A DNA stretch of 64,000 nucleotides from Calendula officinalis (lineage: Eukaryota > Streptophyta > Magnoliopsida > Asterales > Asteraceae): NCBI GenBank assembly GCA_963853835.1, contig OY970829.1, positions 11,328,446 to 11,392,445 on the forward strand, in the 5' to 3' direction. The translations under genes were made by a program, and so were the position numbers. The notes under the pieces are model-generated. The model was not told the DNA's origin, did not search any database, and worked only from the letters and a program-made list of their open reading frames with translations. Position 1 is the first letter of the stretch. Each line of letters opens with the position of its first letter. This document shows, piece by piece, positions 47,776-61,033 of this stretch.

Positions 47776-49010
47776 CCCGTAACACATCTCCAAGTGGAGT
47801 TGAATCGGAGATTCAACACAATGTTTACCGTTTGGTGCATCCACTGTGTTTAACTGCGGGAGCGAGGATACTTCTTCAGCATGGTGCCGTGGGCTGTTCC
47901 GACGTATATACATATCATACTCGTGACTAATTGATTCAGGTTAACGGCTGTGGTATGTCGAGTTGTTGTTGGGTTTGGTTTTGTAGATGGTCATATGCTC
48001 GTTGGTGTAATTGTTTCCTTTCGTTGTCATAGTTTTTGTTAAAAAATTTGTTAGCCATTATCGTTCCCGAGCCGTAAGGGTAAACTCTTTTCGTGTTGTT
48101 ATTTTTGGATTAATCGTTTCTGATTAAGGCTGCGGGTTTTATAGGTTGAGGCCTCGGTTAAACTGTCGTGTCGTTTTCTTAAAAACCGGAAATATATAAC
48201 CGAAGGGGAAACCGAACCCGTAGGGTTCTTGGTTTCCCAATCGGGAAATTTTTTGTAAATTAAATCGTGGTCTTCTAGACTTCCGTAGCCCGTCTTTGTA
48301 CCTTTCTGCCCATATTTTTAAATAATTTATTGGAGTCACGGTTCTCAAGTTATGGGCATTTTAATACGGATCTGCAGTGCTGACTTTCAGCACTGTATCG
48401 TGCTGTTCGGGTCAACGTTTGACCTGTTTCGGGTCATAATCTTGAGTTCGGGTCTGAATGAAAGTTTTACTTCCTCGAGTCGTCTATAACATACTGAAAT
48501 CTGAAGCTCATCGGGTTTACGGTTTAGGAGTTGTCCTGGTTTTTGTAAGACAGCGCAGTGCTGTTTCACTGTTCGGGACCGCACTGTTTCAGGTTTGGTT
48601 CGGGGCCCTTCGGGTCTGTTTCGGGTCTTGAGTCCTTCTGCAAAGTTGTAGAGTAGACTTTTTTTCTAGTCACATCATAGAGATGTCACTGACCGGACTT
48701 TCGGTTTGAGAGTTATGGCCTTCACCGTAAAACCTGTGCAAGCTGCCAAAATTATTATGGTTGCGTTTCGGGTCAAGTTTTAATTCGGGGTTTTATTTTA
48801 TGTTTTAGGATCGTATAGGAGTAACCGAGCAGCGCTTTAGAGTGTCGAGGATCCTTTGGAGCTTATGTATTCCATGTGAGTATTCTCACCGTGTATTCAG
48901 TTATAACGTTATACATCCATGACTTACGTGTTACTTTACTTGCACCATATTTGCTATCTGAGTTTGATGTGTTATCTGAGTATCTGAGTACCTGAGCATC
49001 TGTTTTTATA
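47776..49010 (+). other. Gypsy-derived noncoding DNA, unit 1
   Basis: Downstream of the protease remnant; CGGGTC/TTCGGGT-rich, with CAGCACTGTATCGTGCTG at about 48388. It matches 54775-56014 of unit 2. No intact frame. Confidence 0.5.
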
Positions 49011-50552
49011 CTACTAAACAAATCAACAGCTTCTTCGGAACTTTGGTGAACGTCGACGAACACGTGATGTCCGTATTTGATATGTGAACATTGATGAAAA
49101 CAAGACTTCGATGAAAACTATGTTACGCCTGCGGCGACTTAGACGGTAAACAAATTCAAATAAACGACAACCCAAGATCTTCTCGGCGACAGTCATCATC
49201 CCTTTCCTTTCTAAGGAGCCAAAACACAAATAATCACCAACAATCACTGTAAATCGTAGTCGTGAAATCGTACTTGTTGCCGGCGTCGATTGTTGCAAAG
49301 AATCACAAATCAACGAGTATTTTTCAGAAATAATGTACCTTACTTCTAAACTTCAGAAATAATGCAATTTTCTCCCCCATTTTAAAAAATAAGGCTACCG
49401 GATTCCCCGTACCCGGATCCATGTCCCTGTCTACCACGTGGCTACTGCTTGACGAGAGTGATCTGACATGAATGTCTGAGAATCCGGGCGCCTCGATCCC
49501 AGATTCGGTAAAACTCATTTTTCTCTTCTTTGTTTATTCACGTATGTATTACATTTCTTGATTGTAATATATATTTATTGTATAGTTGAAGAAACAACGA
49601 AGAGTAAAATGTCTTTTACCGAATCCGGGATCGGGGGACCCGGATTCGCACCGATCCTGGATTCGCACCATGTATGTCGGATCACTCTCGTCAGGCAGTG
49701 ACCATGTTAGGGGAAACCTGAGAACATTATTTTTGAAAATGGGAAGAAAAATGCATTATTTCTGAAAGTTTGGAAGTACATTGATTATTTTTGAAAAAAT
49801 CCTCCAAATCAACGTCTTTAAAAAACAAAGAATCCTACCGATGTAGACTGCGACCAACAACAATTTCTGACAGAAGTTTGTAGTGGGCAAGTTTGCTATG
49901 GTGGTGTGGAGAAAGTTGTAGTTTGTCTTTATTCCAGTTCAGCCTCTCTAGATAGTTGTCGAGAGGTAACCGTCCGTCAATAATTTACCATCGTCGTTGT
50001 GCTCTATGTGTTTTGCTTCATCGTCGCTGTCGACATCTCTGTGTTGCATTTCATCGTCGATTATCGAATAAGTTGGGGAAAGAGAAAACCCAAAAATGGG
50101 TGGGATAGAGAAGATCAATAATAACATACAAAGTGTGTGCATTCATTATTTTTCCCTATTAATTGAAAGTGATTTAACCATTTTTCTCTTCCACCCCATA
50201 TTATTTAAACATTAATATGTCAAGATGGACCGTTGTTGTTTTAGGTAGACGATTTAGATATCAACATGAGCTGATCCATCATTTGATGGATCTAGATGAA
50301 CTATATTAATTAAGGTTAAGTATGCATGGCTTATAATTATGCATAAACTAGTTTATACGTTTATGCCTTTTTAGAAACCGAGTAATTTCAACCTAGTTTA
50401 TTATTCTTCTAACTTCTAAGAGTATAACGAACATGAATTCATAGAAAGAGATAGAACATAACTAAAACACAATACTACAAAATTCATCTTTATTAGTAGT
50501 TGCAATCATACTACTGATTAACAAATAATTCATTAATTCAACACAAATATTT
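49011..50552 (+). repeat. Terminal segment of unit 1
   Basis: Equivalent to 58551-60094. It contains the foldback at 49321-49800 and a conserved 64-codon minus-strand frame (50142-49948). Confidence 0.75.
49321..49800. mobile_element. Foldback element, unit 1 copy
   Basis: Arms TTCAGAAATAATG and CGAGAGTGATC...GATCACTCTCG, with CATTATTTCTGAAAG on the right, pair over about 200 bp each side. The arms are unusually GC-rich in the middle (CCGGATTCCCCGTACCCGG, CGAATCCGGGATCGGGGGAC). Confidence 0.7.
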
Positions 50553-50615
50553 GAAAACGTAAAAGCCTCCTTATTTTTTCATATAGGGCAAACTAAATCC
50601 GAAGAAAAGAAAATA

Positions 50616-50786
50616 TCATTTCGCCTTAGCAGCCACAATGACACCACGTGCTGCCTTTGCAAAAGCCACCCTTCTGATTGTCGCAGTTTTCCAAGCAAAA
50701 AGTGTTACAACTATTTGGAACACAAGCGGGCCCGCGAATATCATGACAACAATAATCATTTGTAACCATCTTATTCGTTGCCGACA
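50616..50786 (-). pseudogene. Captured terminal exon, copy 2
   Basis: Same length and frame as copy 1. Differences include Gly to Arg in ATIRxVAFAK. The acceptor AG is kept. Confidence 0.45.
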
Positions 50787-51493
50787 CTGGACTCAAACAC
50801 GATGCTACAAAATATGTCAGTAAAATAGATGCAAATAATTAGAATAGTCAAGAATATATTAAAAATATTTTTAAAAATACTAAATGACACAAAAATGAAG
50901 TAACACTGTGTTCTTCATTTGTAAGAGTAATCGAGGTATTATTTTATTGAACTTTTTACAACAAACGTTCATCGTCGAATATTTTGAAAAAATGTATATG
51001 ACTTTTTTTGGAAGAAATTTACGAGAAAGATATAAAACGAAAGTTTCAAACTTTTATACGCAATCAAAACTTATTAAATATGGAACTAAAACTCCAAACT
51101 TATATGTGTGGATATGTAGTAGTATTATCATACATAGAACACTAACCGGTAAAAAGAACAGTTGTGAACAAAAGAATGAGGTAAAGTGTTCTTTGTTGAG
51201 CCATTTGAAATTATCTATTTTGAAGATAGATAAATGTTTGGAAATGATGTGAATCACACAAGGGTCTCTTGTATTTTTATATACAAGTTTAACACATATG
51301 AAAGGAAACATAATCAATGAAAAAAAGTCATTTATTTTAGTTCCATATTAAAAAAAAACGGATTCTTTTGTTCAAAGGGTTTAGATCTAATTTTTTGATA
51401 AAACCCAAATGAATCGAACTCTTCATGTTTGAAATACCCACCGTGTATGAACAATTACACAAGATTTTAAATAACTTCTTTAATTAAAATATA

Positions 51494-51819
51494 CTTCCTC
51501 CGTATCAAAATAAGTGAATCACTTTGAAGTTTATGTTTTTTGAGGAAAAATAAGGTAATAAGAGATTAGTAAAATTAAATAGGGTAAAATGGACGGATCC
51601 CATACCTTTTACTAGTTTGTTGCTTTTCCAAAATGGTGAAAAAGTCAAATATATGAAGATGACAAAAATGGATGGGGCCCATACCTTTAATGATGTTTAA
51701 AGAGGGATAAGTAAGGGTAAAGAGGTAATTTAGAGTATAAGGTAAATTATTAAAGTGATTCACTTATTTTGGTACAGCCCCAAAAGGAAAGTGATTCACT
51801 TATTTTGATACGGAGGAAG
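51494..51819. mobile_element. Stowaway MITE, unit 2
   Basis: Ends CTTCCTCCGTATCAAAATAA and TTATTTTGATACGGAGGAAG flanked by TA. An internal TTATTTTGGTACAGCCCC repeats the terminal motif. Confidence 0.88.
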
Positions 51820-51829
51820 TAGTTGTTTA

Positions 51830-54450
51830 ATTCCTTTCCTGTTTTATTTTGTTATTTATAAATGAATCAAACTATCTATTGTCATATAGTATTATCATAT
51901 ATTTTAGTATTAATTATTTAAAAAACTCTTTGTTTTTCAAGTTGTTTAATTTATTTCTATAATATGTGAGATTTTAAAATTGAGTATAATTTAGAGTATA
52001 ATTCTGAGCATAATTCTGATTTTTCTACTCTCAAAGTTCTATATATTTTTATAAATACAAAACTTATAATAGAGTTAATTTGAATTTTTATTTGGAGAAA
52101 TTTTAATCAAGGGTGTAATAAATGGATATCAAGTTATGACATAAAAACCGCAAATTATTTAATGAGAAACATAAAAACCGTAAATTATTAACACGAGCTA
52201 AAAGAGAATTATTGAACGGGGTTAAATGAGCAATTGTTAAATTAAACTTACTAAACGAGAAATTAAAAATTTGTGAATACAATGAGCCACGAGTTGTAAT
52301 AATTTGTGAAGATTTCATGTTGAAAAGTCAACAAGTTGACATGTATTAAATTGAGATAAAATGAGAAAACATTCAAAGTATGTGATTCAAATAGTTGATT
52401 GCAAAATCCTTAAAAATGTGAATAATGAGTTAAGTGAGAGATCATTGAGTAACTCAGAGATATTAAATAAATAATATAAGTTTATTATACTAATTAACCG
52501 AGATTTTATCAAGTCAAATTAAGCAGAAATTTTTCTTTAGTTTATCTTTAAGAGCATTTATTAAAATGGATTAAGGGGAAACTATCATCATGCATTTGAT
52601 GATGATTTATTTTAAAAATGAGTTAAAAGAACTATAACTGAACCAAGTTAAACGAGGAACACAATAACTGAGAACGTTGATCAAAAGGGTGTTAATCGAT
52701 TCTTACAATTACAACAAATTTAGTATAATTGTGAAGAGGATGTAAATCATATTTAAGAGGAGTGATAAATGGCGTATCCAAATGAAATGTTTATAATGAG
52801 ATTTGTATTGTGAAAGTAACAAAGTGGAAATAAATAGATATATTTTTAATCTGAGTAATCCGAGTATAGCGTATGAGACTAAATATATGCACGTTTTTTA
52901 TTTGAGTAATTTTTAAAAGATTTTGAGTATACACAGCCGAGTGCATATCCGTACGACACGGAATAAATTTTCTCTCCTTTCTGAGTTTGAATATTAATGG
53001 ACTTTCATGTGGGAAGTTGTGAACTTTGAGATTGACTCGTGACCAAACGAGAGTAGGTGTCGAAAATAATAGAAGGGCCCCTATTACCGTGTACACACGG
53101 GACTTTTGGTTGGTTATGAGAAGATTTTGAGGGGAACAATGGATCAATGCTTGTTGTTGTGAAAGTAGTATGTGTATCCTAATTGTTTGGATAATTATAT
53201 GCTTGCTTGTTTTATTATGGTAGAGAATGCCAGTTCCAAACTCGTGGACGAATTTTTATCCAAGTGGAATTAAGTAGGGGTAAAAAGGAAAAATTTCCAA
53301 GAAATAATGATCATTTATGTATTATTTATAAATATTGTGAGCATGATACTTATTTAGAAAGATTTTTCTGGGTGAGGAGTTTAAAATGTGAAATCTAAAT
53401 ACATATTATTGATCAGAGAATTTATAAGAGTAACTATTGAATCGAGTAATTGAGAATAATTAAAATTTTTCTATGGGGTAATTATAGAGTTTATAACAAA
53501 TTGATAAATCAGGATTAATCGAGAAATTAATAACTTGAGTTAATTGGACTGAGAGTGCAATTGTATAAATGAGAAATAACAGGTGCTATAATTATATAAA
53601 TAATGAGATAAGTATGCATATTTCTGTGTGTTTATAAATGAGTTAATGAGAAAATTTTAAGTTATGAGTAATGAGAATTTATTAATGAGTTAGAAATGAG
53701 AAATTGCTACAATGAAACTTTGAGGAAAATGAGTTAAAACGAGGTCGTTATTTTGAGTTGGTAATGAGTTATTAAATTGAGCTAAAGGAGAAAAATTTAT
53801 TGTGATTGATTATTGAGTAAATTTTCTTTTTATATATAATTAGGAATTAATAAATCAAGTTAAGTGAACAAGTGACTAAAACGAGTTAAAAGAGGAAAGT
53901 CTTAAATTAACGGTAAGTTTTATTTAAAAATTTCTGAAGTGTTATAATTTTCTATGAGCATTTTTTATTTATTTATGAGTAAGTAACATATTTAGAGTCA
54001 TCAAATAATATAGTTTGAATTGAGAGTAGCCAAAGAATTGAGTTGTTAATCGAGTAATGAGAAATTAGTAAAATAAGTGTATAAATTTAATTGAATATTT
54101 TCGTAAGGAATGGGTAATATGAGATTAATGAGTAAGTAAGTGACTGAAATAACCATGAGATATTCTAATATTTGTAATAAGTTGTTAATATAGACCGCGA
54201 GTAGTCATAAAATGGGTAAAAATGTGATTATTATCTGATGCTATTGTTAGTAAATATTATACCTTACGAGTCTATTTTTGAGAAAAATTTTGGGTTTTGC
54301 TTCTTAGTTTGCTCCCGAGTCATATTTCCGAGTTTATTTCTGAGTCAGATTTCTGAGTTACACTCCTGAGTTACGTTTTGAGTTCATTTCTGAGTTAGAC
54401 TTCAGAGTTATATTTCTAGGTCATATTTCTAAGTTATATACCTGAGCATA
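51830..54450 (+). mobile_element. GAG-motif-rich gypsy remnant, unit 2
   Basis: Counterpart of 44870-47450, including CAAACTCGTGGACGAATTT (about 53238). The open frames in it (for example 52791-53147 minus) are unsupported. Confidence 0.5.
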
Positions 54451-54454
54451 TGAG

Positions 54455-54775
54455 AATTCTGTGTGATATGTATGTTCCTAGGGAATAAATTGCCTGTTCT
54501 TGTATTAGTTGATAGCGGTACAAACCACTAAATCGCTTCTTATACCTTAAGCAACTATTGTCCCACAGAGTAGAGGACCCTTCCGAGCCATTCTGATACA
54601 GAATTGCCAATAATGAGATTTTACATGTTACTAAAATGTTGAATGATCTTTTGGTTGGAGCATGCGGGGAGAAATTTCCCATAAACTTTATCCCTAACGC
54701 CATTAGAGAGCCGAGTATAATCGTGAAGATGGATTGAATGATCGAGTACCACGTCGAGATCATCTATCGCCAAAA
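54455..54775 (+). pseudogene. Gypsy protease remnant, unit 2
   Basis: LVLVDSGTNH, stop, then NEILHVTKMLNDLLVG, FPINFIPNAIREPSIIVKMD and TGA (54735-54737). The same premature stops as unit 1, so they predate the duplication. Confidence 0.65.
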
Positions 54776-56638
54776 AAAAACCCGTAACACATCTCCAAGT
54801 GGAGTTGAATCGGAGATTCAACACAATGTTTACCGTTTGGTGCATCCACTGTGTTTAACTGTGGGAGCGAGGATACATCTTCAGCATGGTTCCGTGGGCT
54901 GTTCCGAAGTATATACATATCACACTCGTGACTAATTGATTCCGGTTAAGGGCTGTGGTATGTCGAGTTGTTGTCGGGTTTGGTTTTGTAGATGGTCATA
55001 TGCTCGTTGGTGTAATTGTTTCCTTTCGTTGTCATAGTTTTTGTTAAAAAGTTTGTTAGCCATTATCGTTCCCGAGCCGTAAGGGCAAACTCTTTACGTG
55101 TTGTTATTTTTGGATTAATCGTTGCTGATTAAGGCTGCGGGTTTTATAGGTTAAGGCCTCGGTTTAACTGTCGTGTCGTTTTCTTAAAAACCGGAAATAT
55201 ATAACCGAAGGGGAAACCGAACCCATAGGGTTCTTGGTTTCCCAATCGGGAAATTTTTTGTAAAATTAAATCGGGGTCTTCTAGACTTCCGTAGCCTGTC
55301 TTTGCACCTTTCCGCCCATATTTTTAAATAATTTATTGGAGTCACGGTTCTCAAGTTATGGGCATTTTAATACGGATCTGCAGTGCTGACTTTCAGCACT
55401 GTATCGTGCTGTTCGGGTCAACATTTGACCCGTTTCGGGTCAGAATCTTGAGTTCGGGTCTGAATGAAAGTTTTAGTTCGTCGAGTCTTCTATAACATAC
55501 TACAATTTGAAGCTCATCGGGTTTACGGTTTAGGAGTTGTCTCGGTTTTTGTAAGACTGCGCAGTGCGGTTTCACTGTTCGGGACTGCACTGTTTCAGGT
55601 TTGGTTCGGGACCCTTCGGGTCTGTTTTGGGTCTTGAGTCCTTCTGCAAATTTGTAGAGTAGACTGTTTTCTAGTCACATCATAGAGATGTCACTGACCG
55701 GACTTTCGGTTTGAGTGTTATGGCCTTCGCCGTAAAACCTGTGCAAGCTGCCAAAATTATTATGGTTGCGTTTCGGGTCAAGTTTTAATAAGGGGTTTAT
55801 TATATGTTTTAGGATCGTCTAGGAGTAACCGAGCAGCGCCTTAGAGTGTAGAGGATCCTTTGGAGCTTACGTATTCCATGTGACTATTCTCACCTTGTAT
55901 TCAGTTATAACGTTATATATCCATGACTTACGTGTTACTTTACTTGCACCATATTTGCTATCTGAGTTTGATGTGTTATCTGAGTATCTGAGTACCTGAG
56001 CATCTGTTTTTATAAGGCTGATATGAGTATCTGTGCTACTACCTGCTAGGGCATCTGAGTTAATTATGTTAAAGAGATAAAAACATAATAACACACATCT
56101 GAGTTTTGGCTATATGCCTATTTGGGATCACCTCCCGTCTGAATTTTTGGATCACCTCCCGTCTGAGTTTTTGTCTTACGCCTATATGGGGTGTGAGGAG
56201 GGGCGATCGACCCGAATCACACAAGCGCACTATATAAATTAAAATCTGAGAAATAAAATCTGAGAAACAAATCCGAGTAATTAACTGAGTAGATTCTGAG
56301 TAGGAGTACACCGATGTGCCTCATGTGTTGTAAGTTATGATTGTATGCATTTTGAGATTATTCACTCAGCAAGCTGACCCATATTTCCCCCCACTATTTC
56401 AGGTACTTGTAAAGGAAAAGAGAAGGTGTACGGTTGACCGCTGTATCTCCCCAGAGATGATGTGGACAACATTTACTATTTTAAAACATTTTATTTTATT
56501 AAATATTTTCCGCATTAAATACATTTTGAAATGACAATTTTATTATTGGGATTTGTTTAATACATTTATTGGGATCAGTTTTTATTAAAATCTTGTACTC
56601 AAGAAGTTTTAAATTTTTGTGAATTTTTGAGTGTTACA
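54776..56638 (+). mobile_element. Gypsy LTR-like 3' portion ending in GTTACA
   Basis: The last 300 bp have the look of a long gypsy LTR end: CAGCAAGCTGACCCATATTT, AGGTACTTGTAAAGG, TTTCCGCATTAAATAC, then GAGTGTTACA at about 56638. The start of this LTR is not defined. Confidence 0.5.
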
Positions 56639-58095
56639 AATAATCACATAATAAGCAACATAAGCTTCATCTAACTAAGTAATTAATAAGTTAGCCTAAG
56701 TACATTATAACACACAAAGCAAGTGTAATCATAACCATAATTATAAGATTAAGGAAAGAAAATTCCCAAGAAGATGATATGACAAAAGAAGAAACTTATA
56801 TTCCAAATTCCTTCAATGTTTGTACAAAGCCAAACTTACAAGAACTACTACTAGAAAAGGGACAAAATGAGAGAATTACATGAGATATTTGTATTTGAGG
56901 TGTGTCTAATGATTGAGATTTGAGCCTCAATTTATAGTGTAATGAAGTCAAGAAATCCGATTATAGACAATGTTGATGATATTTTGAATGATGATGACAT
57001 AGCAAAAGGTAATAGTAATTAACAACATATTAGTGAAACAATTTAACAAATTATCATATTAACTTTGTACGCTTTTTGGTTCTTATATAGAAATTGAAGA
57101 GACAATCTGTGAACACAAGGGAAATGAAAATGGGGAAACACGCAAGGAGTGATGATTTATGGTTGAACTTGTTTGTGAAAAATTTACCTTTTTGTGTTTT
57201 AACTTTGTTTGATGTATGCGTACTTGAAAACCCGGTATTTTGTTATCTCCATTATCGTTTTGTTAAAAATTTTAAGAAACCGTATTGCAATCAGGATTTT
57301 TTTTGTTAAAGTGTTTATTATGAAAGTTGGTCACTTGGTCTTTGCATTCGTTATGTCGAAAATAGTTCGTTGACTTGCTGAGTTCAAGGGATGATTCTGG
57401 AAAGTGGAAGGAAAATAGCAAAAAAATGGTTTTGGAGCTTATTGGACCATACTGGTTTTGAGGCCGAAAACCGGAACCAAAACCGAAACTAAAAAAGTAT
57501 ATCGGTTCGGTTTTTGGTTTCGAATTGTAAGATTTACCGGTTATCATTTCTATCGCTTCGGTTCTGTTCGGTTTTCGAACCGAGCTCACCCCTAATTTGA
57601 GGTGTGACTAATGATTGAGATTTGAGCCTCTATTTATAGTGTAAAAACTGCTCTGCTATGCATCGCGTTTGGTAGAACACGTCACGTTCTTGCCCATATT
57701 AATGATATCATGGGCTAGCTCAGGAGTCGTCATTACTGTTCATTACTTCGCTCTGAAACGCGTCGCGTAGTTTCAGAATGCGTTGTGTTGGCTTGATTGG
57801 AACGCGTCGCGTAGGCTGACGCGTTATGCTTCGACTTTGGCTTAGAACGCGTCGCGTCCGGATCCTTGGACGCGTCACGTTTATCTTCAGCTTTTGCATA
57901 CTTCTTCCTTTCATAGCAAATCGCCTCCAAAATCACCCAATTCCTCTTCATATTATCATTTTAGCCTGAAATTTTAAGGAAAACAAGTTTTGGAAGTATA
58001 TGCTCTAATTCCTAATTCCTAATGTTTTTTTTTAGCTAAAACGCGTTAGATATGACCAAAATTCGAGATGTTTATATGTATTATTTTGGTCATAT

Positions 58096-58097
<2 letters not shown>
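56639..58097. other. Spacer of unit 2 with direct repeat and ACGCGT cluster
   Basis: No gene. A 49-bp sequence (GATTGAGATTTGAGCCTC core) occurs at 56894-56942 and 57596-57644. Between them lies DNA ending in GGTTCGGTT/CCGAGCTCACCCCT, a hAT-like end. From 57660 to 57885 AACGCGTCGCGT motifs recur. Confidence 0.5.

Positions 58098-58178
<81 letters not shown>
58098..58178. repeat. (TA)n microsatellite
   Basis: About 40 TA units, followed by GGGTTAGGATC. Confidence 0.97.
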
Positions 58179-58182
<4 letters not shown>

Positions 58183-58550
58183 TAGGATCTGGTGAGAACA
58201 ACGAGGACAATTCTCAACCAATCATTTAAGAAATATTGGATCATTATCAGAATTTTTTGGGCTTTGGGAGAAAATATTTTTTGATAATGATTTAAAATTT
58301 ATGATAATGTTGGATAGGTTATATGTTTAATTAACAAGATGATGTGTTCACATGTAACCTAAATCATGAAAAAATCAGGTCCGTTGGTTGTACACCTAGG
58401 GCTAACATTTAATAGTGACCAACTAATGATGACCTAAACATACCACTAGTGAACAAACTAGTGATGAAGAAAAGAACAAAACATTTAATGCAGTTTGTTT
58501 ATTTACATAAAATAACGATTGTATGAGATAAACTATAAAAAAGAGATATA
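58179..58550. mobile_element. TA-tract-flanked element (type 4), 5' part
   Basis: Starts GGGTTAGGATCTGGTGAGAA directly at the (TA)n tract, like the other members nearby. No right end found. The interior CTAGTGAACAAAC resembles the CACTAATGAACAAA motifs of the type 2 element. Confidence 0.5.
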
Positions 58551-60094
58551 CTACTAAACAAATCAAGAGCTTCTTCAGAACTTTGGTGAACGTCGACGAA
58601 CACGTGATGTCCGTAATTGATATGTGAACATTGATGAAAACAAGACTTCGGTGAAAATTATGTTACGCATGCGGCGACTTAGACGGTAAACAAATTCGAA
58701 TAAACGACAACCCAAGATCTTTTCGGCGACAGTCATCATCCCTTTCCTTTCTAAGGAGCCAAAACACAAATAATCACCAACAATCACTATAATCGTAGTC
58801 GTGAAATCGTACTTGTTGCCGGCGTCGATTGGTGCAAAGAATCACAAATCAATGAGTATTTTTCAGAAATAATGCACCTTACTTCAGAAATAATGCAGTT
58901 TTCTCCCCATTTGAAAAAATAAGGCTACCGGATTCCCCGTACCCGGATCCATGTGCCTGCCTACCACGTGGCTACTGCTAGACGAGAGTGATCTGACATG
59001 AATGTCTGAGAATCCGGGCGCCTCGATCCCAGATTCGGTTAAACTCATTTTCTCTTCTTTGTTTATTCACGTATGTATTACATTTCTTGATTGTAATATA
59101 TATTAATTGTATAGTTGAAGAGACAACGAAGAGTAAAATGTCTTTTACCGAATCCGGGATCGGGGGACCCGGATTCGCACCGATCCTGGATTCGCACCAT
59201 GCATGTCAGATCACTCTCGACAGGCAGTGACCATGTTGGGGGAAACCTGAGAACATTATTTTTGAAAATGGGAAGAAAAATGCATTATTTCTGAAAGTTT
59301 GGAAGTACATTGATTATTTTTGAAAAAATCCTCCAAATCAACGTCTTTAAAAAACAAAGAATCCTACCGATGTAGACTGCGACTGCGACCAACAACTGCT
59401 TCGTTGGTCCTTCTTACAGAAGTTTGTAGTGGGCAAGTTTGCTATGGTGGTGTGGAGAAAGTTGTAGTTTGTCTTTATTCCAGTTCAGCCTCTCTAGATA
59501 GTTGTCGAGAGGTAACCGTCCGTCAATAATTTACCATCGTCGTTGTGCTCTAAGTGTTTTGCTTCATCGTCGCTGTCGACATCTCTGTGTTGCATTTCAT
59601 CGTCGATTATCGAATAAGTTGGGGAAAGAGAAAACCCAAAAATGGGCGGGATAGACAAGATCAATAATAACATACAAAGTGTGCGCATTCATTATTTTTC
59701 CCTATTAATTGAAAGTGATTTCGGTTCAACAAAAAAAAAATTGAAAGTGATTTAACCATTTTTCTCTTCCACCCCATATTATTTAAACATTAATATGTCA
59801 AGATGGACCGTTGTTTTAGGTAGACGATTTAGATATCAACATGACTATATTAATTAAGGTTAAGTATGCATGGCTTATAATTATGCATAAACTAGTTTAT
59901 ACGTTTATGCCTTTTTAGAAACCGAGTAATTTCAACCTAATATTATTCTTCTAACTTCTAAGAGTATAACGCACATGAATTCATAGAAAGAGAGAGATTA
60001 TAACTAAAACACAATACTACAAAATACATCTTTATTAGGAGTTGCAATCATACTATTGATTAATAAATAATTCATTAATTCAACACAAAAATTA
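58551..60094 (+). repeat. Terminal segment of unit 2
   Basis: Matches 49011-50552 with small indels; in unit 1 it directly follows the deletion. Confidence 0.8.
58859..59330. mobile_element. Foldback element, unit 2 copy
   Basis: Counterpart of 49321-49800 with the same GC-rich arms (CGAATCCGGGATCGGGGGAC). Confidence 0.7.
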
Positions 60095-60158
60095 GAAAAC
60101 GTAAAAGCCTCCTTATTTTTTTCATATAGGGCAAACTAAATCCGAAGAAAAGAAAATA

Positions 60159-60329
60159 TCATTTCGCCTTAGCAGCCACAATGACACCACGTGCTGCCTT
60201 TGCAAATGCCATCCTTCTGATTATCGCAGTTTTCCAAGCAAAAAGTGTTACAACTATTTGGAACACAAGCGGGCCCGCGAATATCATGACAACAATAATC
60301 ATTTGTAACCATCTTATTCGTTGCCGACA
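60159..60329 (-). pseudogene. Captured terminal exon, copy 3
   Basis: Same frame and stop. Several missense differences (for example Thr to Ile and Val to Met near the end), no stop. The acceptor region reads GTCGAG. Confidence 0.45.
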
Positions 60330-61033
60330 CTCGACTCAAACACGATGCTACAAAATATGTCAGTAAAATAGATGCAAATAATTAGAATAGTCAAGAATAT
60401 ATTAAAAATATTATTAAAAATACTAAATGACAGAAAAATGAAGTAACAATGTGTTCTTCATTTGTAAGAGTAATCGAGGTATTATTTTATTGAACTTTTT
60501 ACAACAAACGTTCATCGTCGAATATTTTGAAAAAATGTATATGATTTTTTTGGAAGAAATTTACGAGAAAGATATAAAACGAAAGTTTCAAACTTTTATA
60601 CGCAATCAAAACTTATTAAATATGGAACTAAAACTCCAAACTTATATGTGTGGATATGTAGTAGTATTATCATACATAGAACACTAACCGGTAAAAAGAA
60701 CAGTGGTGAACAAAAGAATGAGGTAAAGTGTTCTTTGTTGAGCCATTTGAAATTATCTATTTTGAAGATAGATAAATGTTTGGAAATGATGTGAATCACA
60801 CAAGGGTCTCTTGTATTTTTATATACAAGTTTAACACATATGAAAGGAAACATAATCAATGAAAAAAAGTCATTTATTTTAGTTCCATATTAAAAAAACG
60901 GATTCTTTTGTTCAAAGGGTTTAGATCTAATTTTTTAATAAAACCCAAATGAATCGAACTCTTCATGTTTGAAATGCCTACCGTGTATGAAAAATTACAC
61001 AAGATTTTAAATAACTTCTTTAATTAAAATATA

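Larger units (their letters stand above)
43614..50552 (+). repeat. Tandem composite repeat, unit 1 (internal deletion)
   Basis: Matches unit 2 from GAAAACGTAAAAGCCTC onward. Content: captured exon (43678-43848), damaged Stowaway MITE, GAG-rich gypsy remnant, protease remnant, then a jump at 49010 to the segment equivalent to 58551 onward in unit 2. The jump removes about 2.5 kb. The sequence differs from units 2 and 3 at about 44660-45215. Confidence 0.85.
50553..60094 (+). repeat. Tandem composite repeat, unit 2 (full)
   Basis: The complete 9.54-kb unit: captured exon (50616-50786), Stowaway MITE (51494-51819), gypsy remnant, LTR 3' end at about 56638, spacer, (TA)n, foldback start, then the segment with an internal foldback (58859-59330). 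It is most similar to unit 3 in the shared part. Confidence 0.88.
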
